Below, in pieces: positions 62,808-64,000 of a DNA stretch of 64,000 nucleotides. The DNA lies in NCBI GenBank assembly GCA_021835025.1, contig JAKBQY010000014.1, positions 1-64,000 of the forward strand, in the 5' to 3' direction. The notes under the pieces were generated by a model, which worked only from the letters and a program-made list of their open reading frames with translations, had not been told where the DNA came from and ran no database searches. The DNA is from Thermoplasmata archaeon. Lineage in GTDB: Archaea > Thermoplasmatota > Thermoplasmata > Thermoplasmatales > Thermoplasmataceae. The position numbers were made by a program, and so were the translations under genes. How positions within the stretch are numbered: the stretch's first letter is position 1; every line of letters starts with the position of its first letter.

Positions 62808-63236
62808 ATTCTGCCACCTAACTATATTATAGATGCAAGTTCATTATTCACATTATTTTTTTCTGAATCTCAAAAAAGTGTTCAAACCCTTCTTCGTGAT
62901 TCTTATATCTTAGATTTAACAGGTTATGAGATAGGTAGTGTCCTTATAAAGGGGAATGATGGGCACATCAATGGGTTGACTAAGGACAATATTCTTGTAT
63001 TGACTAGAGAAATAGAAAAGGTTCTGTCAGGAATTGAGGTGATACGACTTAAACCAAAGCATATATCTGAAATAATGTCTCTTTCGTATTCCACAGGTAT
63101 GACCTTTTATGATGCCTCTTATGTCTTCTATTCTATAAATTTAAATTACATACTACTTACTGATGACAAGGAAATGTACAATAAAGCCAAGAAGTTGGGA
63201 GTAGATGTTAGAAAGGTTGAAGAACTTTTTAACTAA
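62808..63236 (+). CDS. VapC-like PIN-domain ribonuclease, start codon unclear
   Basis: Open frame from 62784: NYIIDASSLFTLF, LTGYEIGSVLIKG, TFYDASYVFYSI, LLTDDKEMYNKAK (four PIN acidic positions); no ATG/GTG/TTG upstream of the first motif. Confidence 0.75.
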   Translation: MLPPNYIIDASSLFTLFFSESQKSVQTLLRDSYILDLTGYEIGSVLIKGNDGHINGLTKDNILVLTREIEKVLSGIEVIRLKPKHISEIMSLSYSTGMTFYDASYVFYSINLNYILLTDDKEMYNKAKKLGVDVRKVEELFN

Positions 63237-63291
63237 GTAGACTCCTTTTTGATTGTTGGGGAAATGATTCGCAACCTCCTCCCACGGCTTT

Positions 63292-63677
63292 ACAGTAGAT
63301 CAAAAATTTAGCCAGGCAACATTTTCCCTTTTATCAATGTATGGTAGAAATAAAAAGGAAATAATCCTTCCTGTACATATTTGCAACAAACACGAAACTG
63401 CAACCGAAGAATATACTGGAATTCTTTAAGAAGGTTGGAGATCAAAACATGATACGGGATAACCAGGAAATAACTTGCAAAGACAACTTCAAAGAGGCCA
63501 AACATTAGATTCAATTACTTTTCAATCCCTGGATTCAGTTGAATATAACAAGCAGGATTAGGATAATATCCAATGTAATGAAAGCTATATTATCAACATC
63601 ACTTTTGAGTGTTAATCCATTCGTTACAAGTTTAATTCCGCCAAACAACAAGTTTGGGAGTGGTTTTTTATCCGCTG
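63292..63677 (+). mobile_element. Decayed copy of the DDE element family
   Basis: ACAGTAGATCAAAAATTTAGCCAGG left end; degraded right end TTTTTTATCCGCTG; relic ATYLQQTRNCNRR.YTGIL and LAKTTSKRPNIRF. Confidence 0.7.
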
Positions 63678-63787
63678 GAAAGATAGAGGAGGGGATCACA
63701 ACCTAAACCTTTTTAAAATGCAATAGAGATTACTCGGAATAATAAAAAATAAAGTTTTATTTTTATACAATATTGTATTAACGTTTT

Positions 63788-64000
63788 ATGATACCCAAGA
63801 CCATGTCAACACAGCATCCAGATAATGGGAGAATGCCTGAATGGGTTTCAGACAAATCCATAATAAAGAATGAGGATGAAATTGAGGAGGCATACATAGC
63901 ATTTAATAAATTAGGAATTAAGGAAGTTATGTGGGACGCCGAAGGAAAGGATGTTGATACACACGTAATAAGAAAATTATTCTCCAAAAACAATAAATTT
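63788..64000 (+). CDS. ppcA: Archaeal-type phosphoenolpyruvate carboxylase, N-terminus (runs off window)
   Basis: [71 protein letters not shown]; open to window edge, absent from ORF track. Confidence 0.88.
   Translation, partial: MIPKTMSTQHPDNGRMPEWVSDKSIIKNEDEIEEAYIAFNKLGIKEVMWDAEGKDVDTHVIRKLFSKNNKF

Noticed and set aside
1-64000. CRISPR array, rRNA operon or intact prophage
   Set aside because: No regularly spaced direct repeats, rRNA-like GC-rich blocks or viral structural genes were seen when reading the window.

Overview
The window is an AT-rich archaeal chromosome segment. Gene content (sulfur oxygenase reductase, LysW lysine/arginine pathway, archaeal PriS, RadA, RPA, RaSEA, type II GAPDH) suggests a thermoacidophilic Thermoplasmatales such as Ferroplasma or Acidiplasma; this assignment is inference from gene content, with no database check. 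Coding density is high and mostly housekeeping: gcvPA/gcvPB, two RPA-type genes, a complete lysW-lysY-lysZ-lysJ-lysX-lysK run (lysW is missing from the ORF track because it is 57 aa), a beta-oxidation cluster, radA/gap/priS/sor, grpE-dnaK-dnaJ, thiL, chorismate mutase/TyrA, RaSEA, tRNA-Val(GAC), glpK, and the 5' end of an archaeal-type PEP carboxylase running off the right edge. The accessory parts are decayed mobile elements. At least five related remnants share ACAGTAGATCAAAAA-type termini and are scattered across the window, with IS200/IS605-like end hairpins, an ISL3-like relic, an IS3/IS481-like integrase fragment and a VapBC-like pair. Best candidates for follow-up: (1) an ESCRT-like neighbourhood at 8.4-10.8 kb (unknown protein, MIT-AAA Vps4/CdvC-like ATPase, Snf7-like coiled-coil protein); (2) three TTGGTA-N5/6-TACCAA palindromes with centres exactly 31.5 bp apart directly before a DUF4143-type ATPase, next to a UvrD-nuclease fusion; (3) an adjacent acyl-CoA dehydrogenase pair in which the second copy has lost the catalytic Glu; (4) a recurrent GTGACCTCCTCCC hairpin boundary motif; (5) a degraded island beside tRNA-Val with tandem paralogous small proteins and iteron-like repeats.
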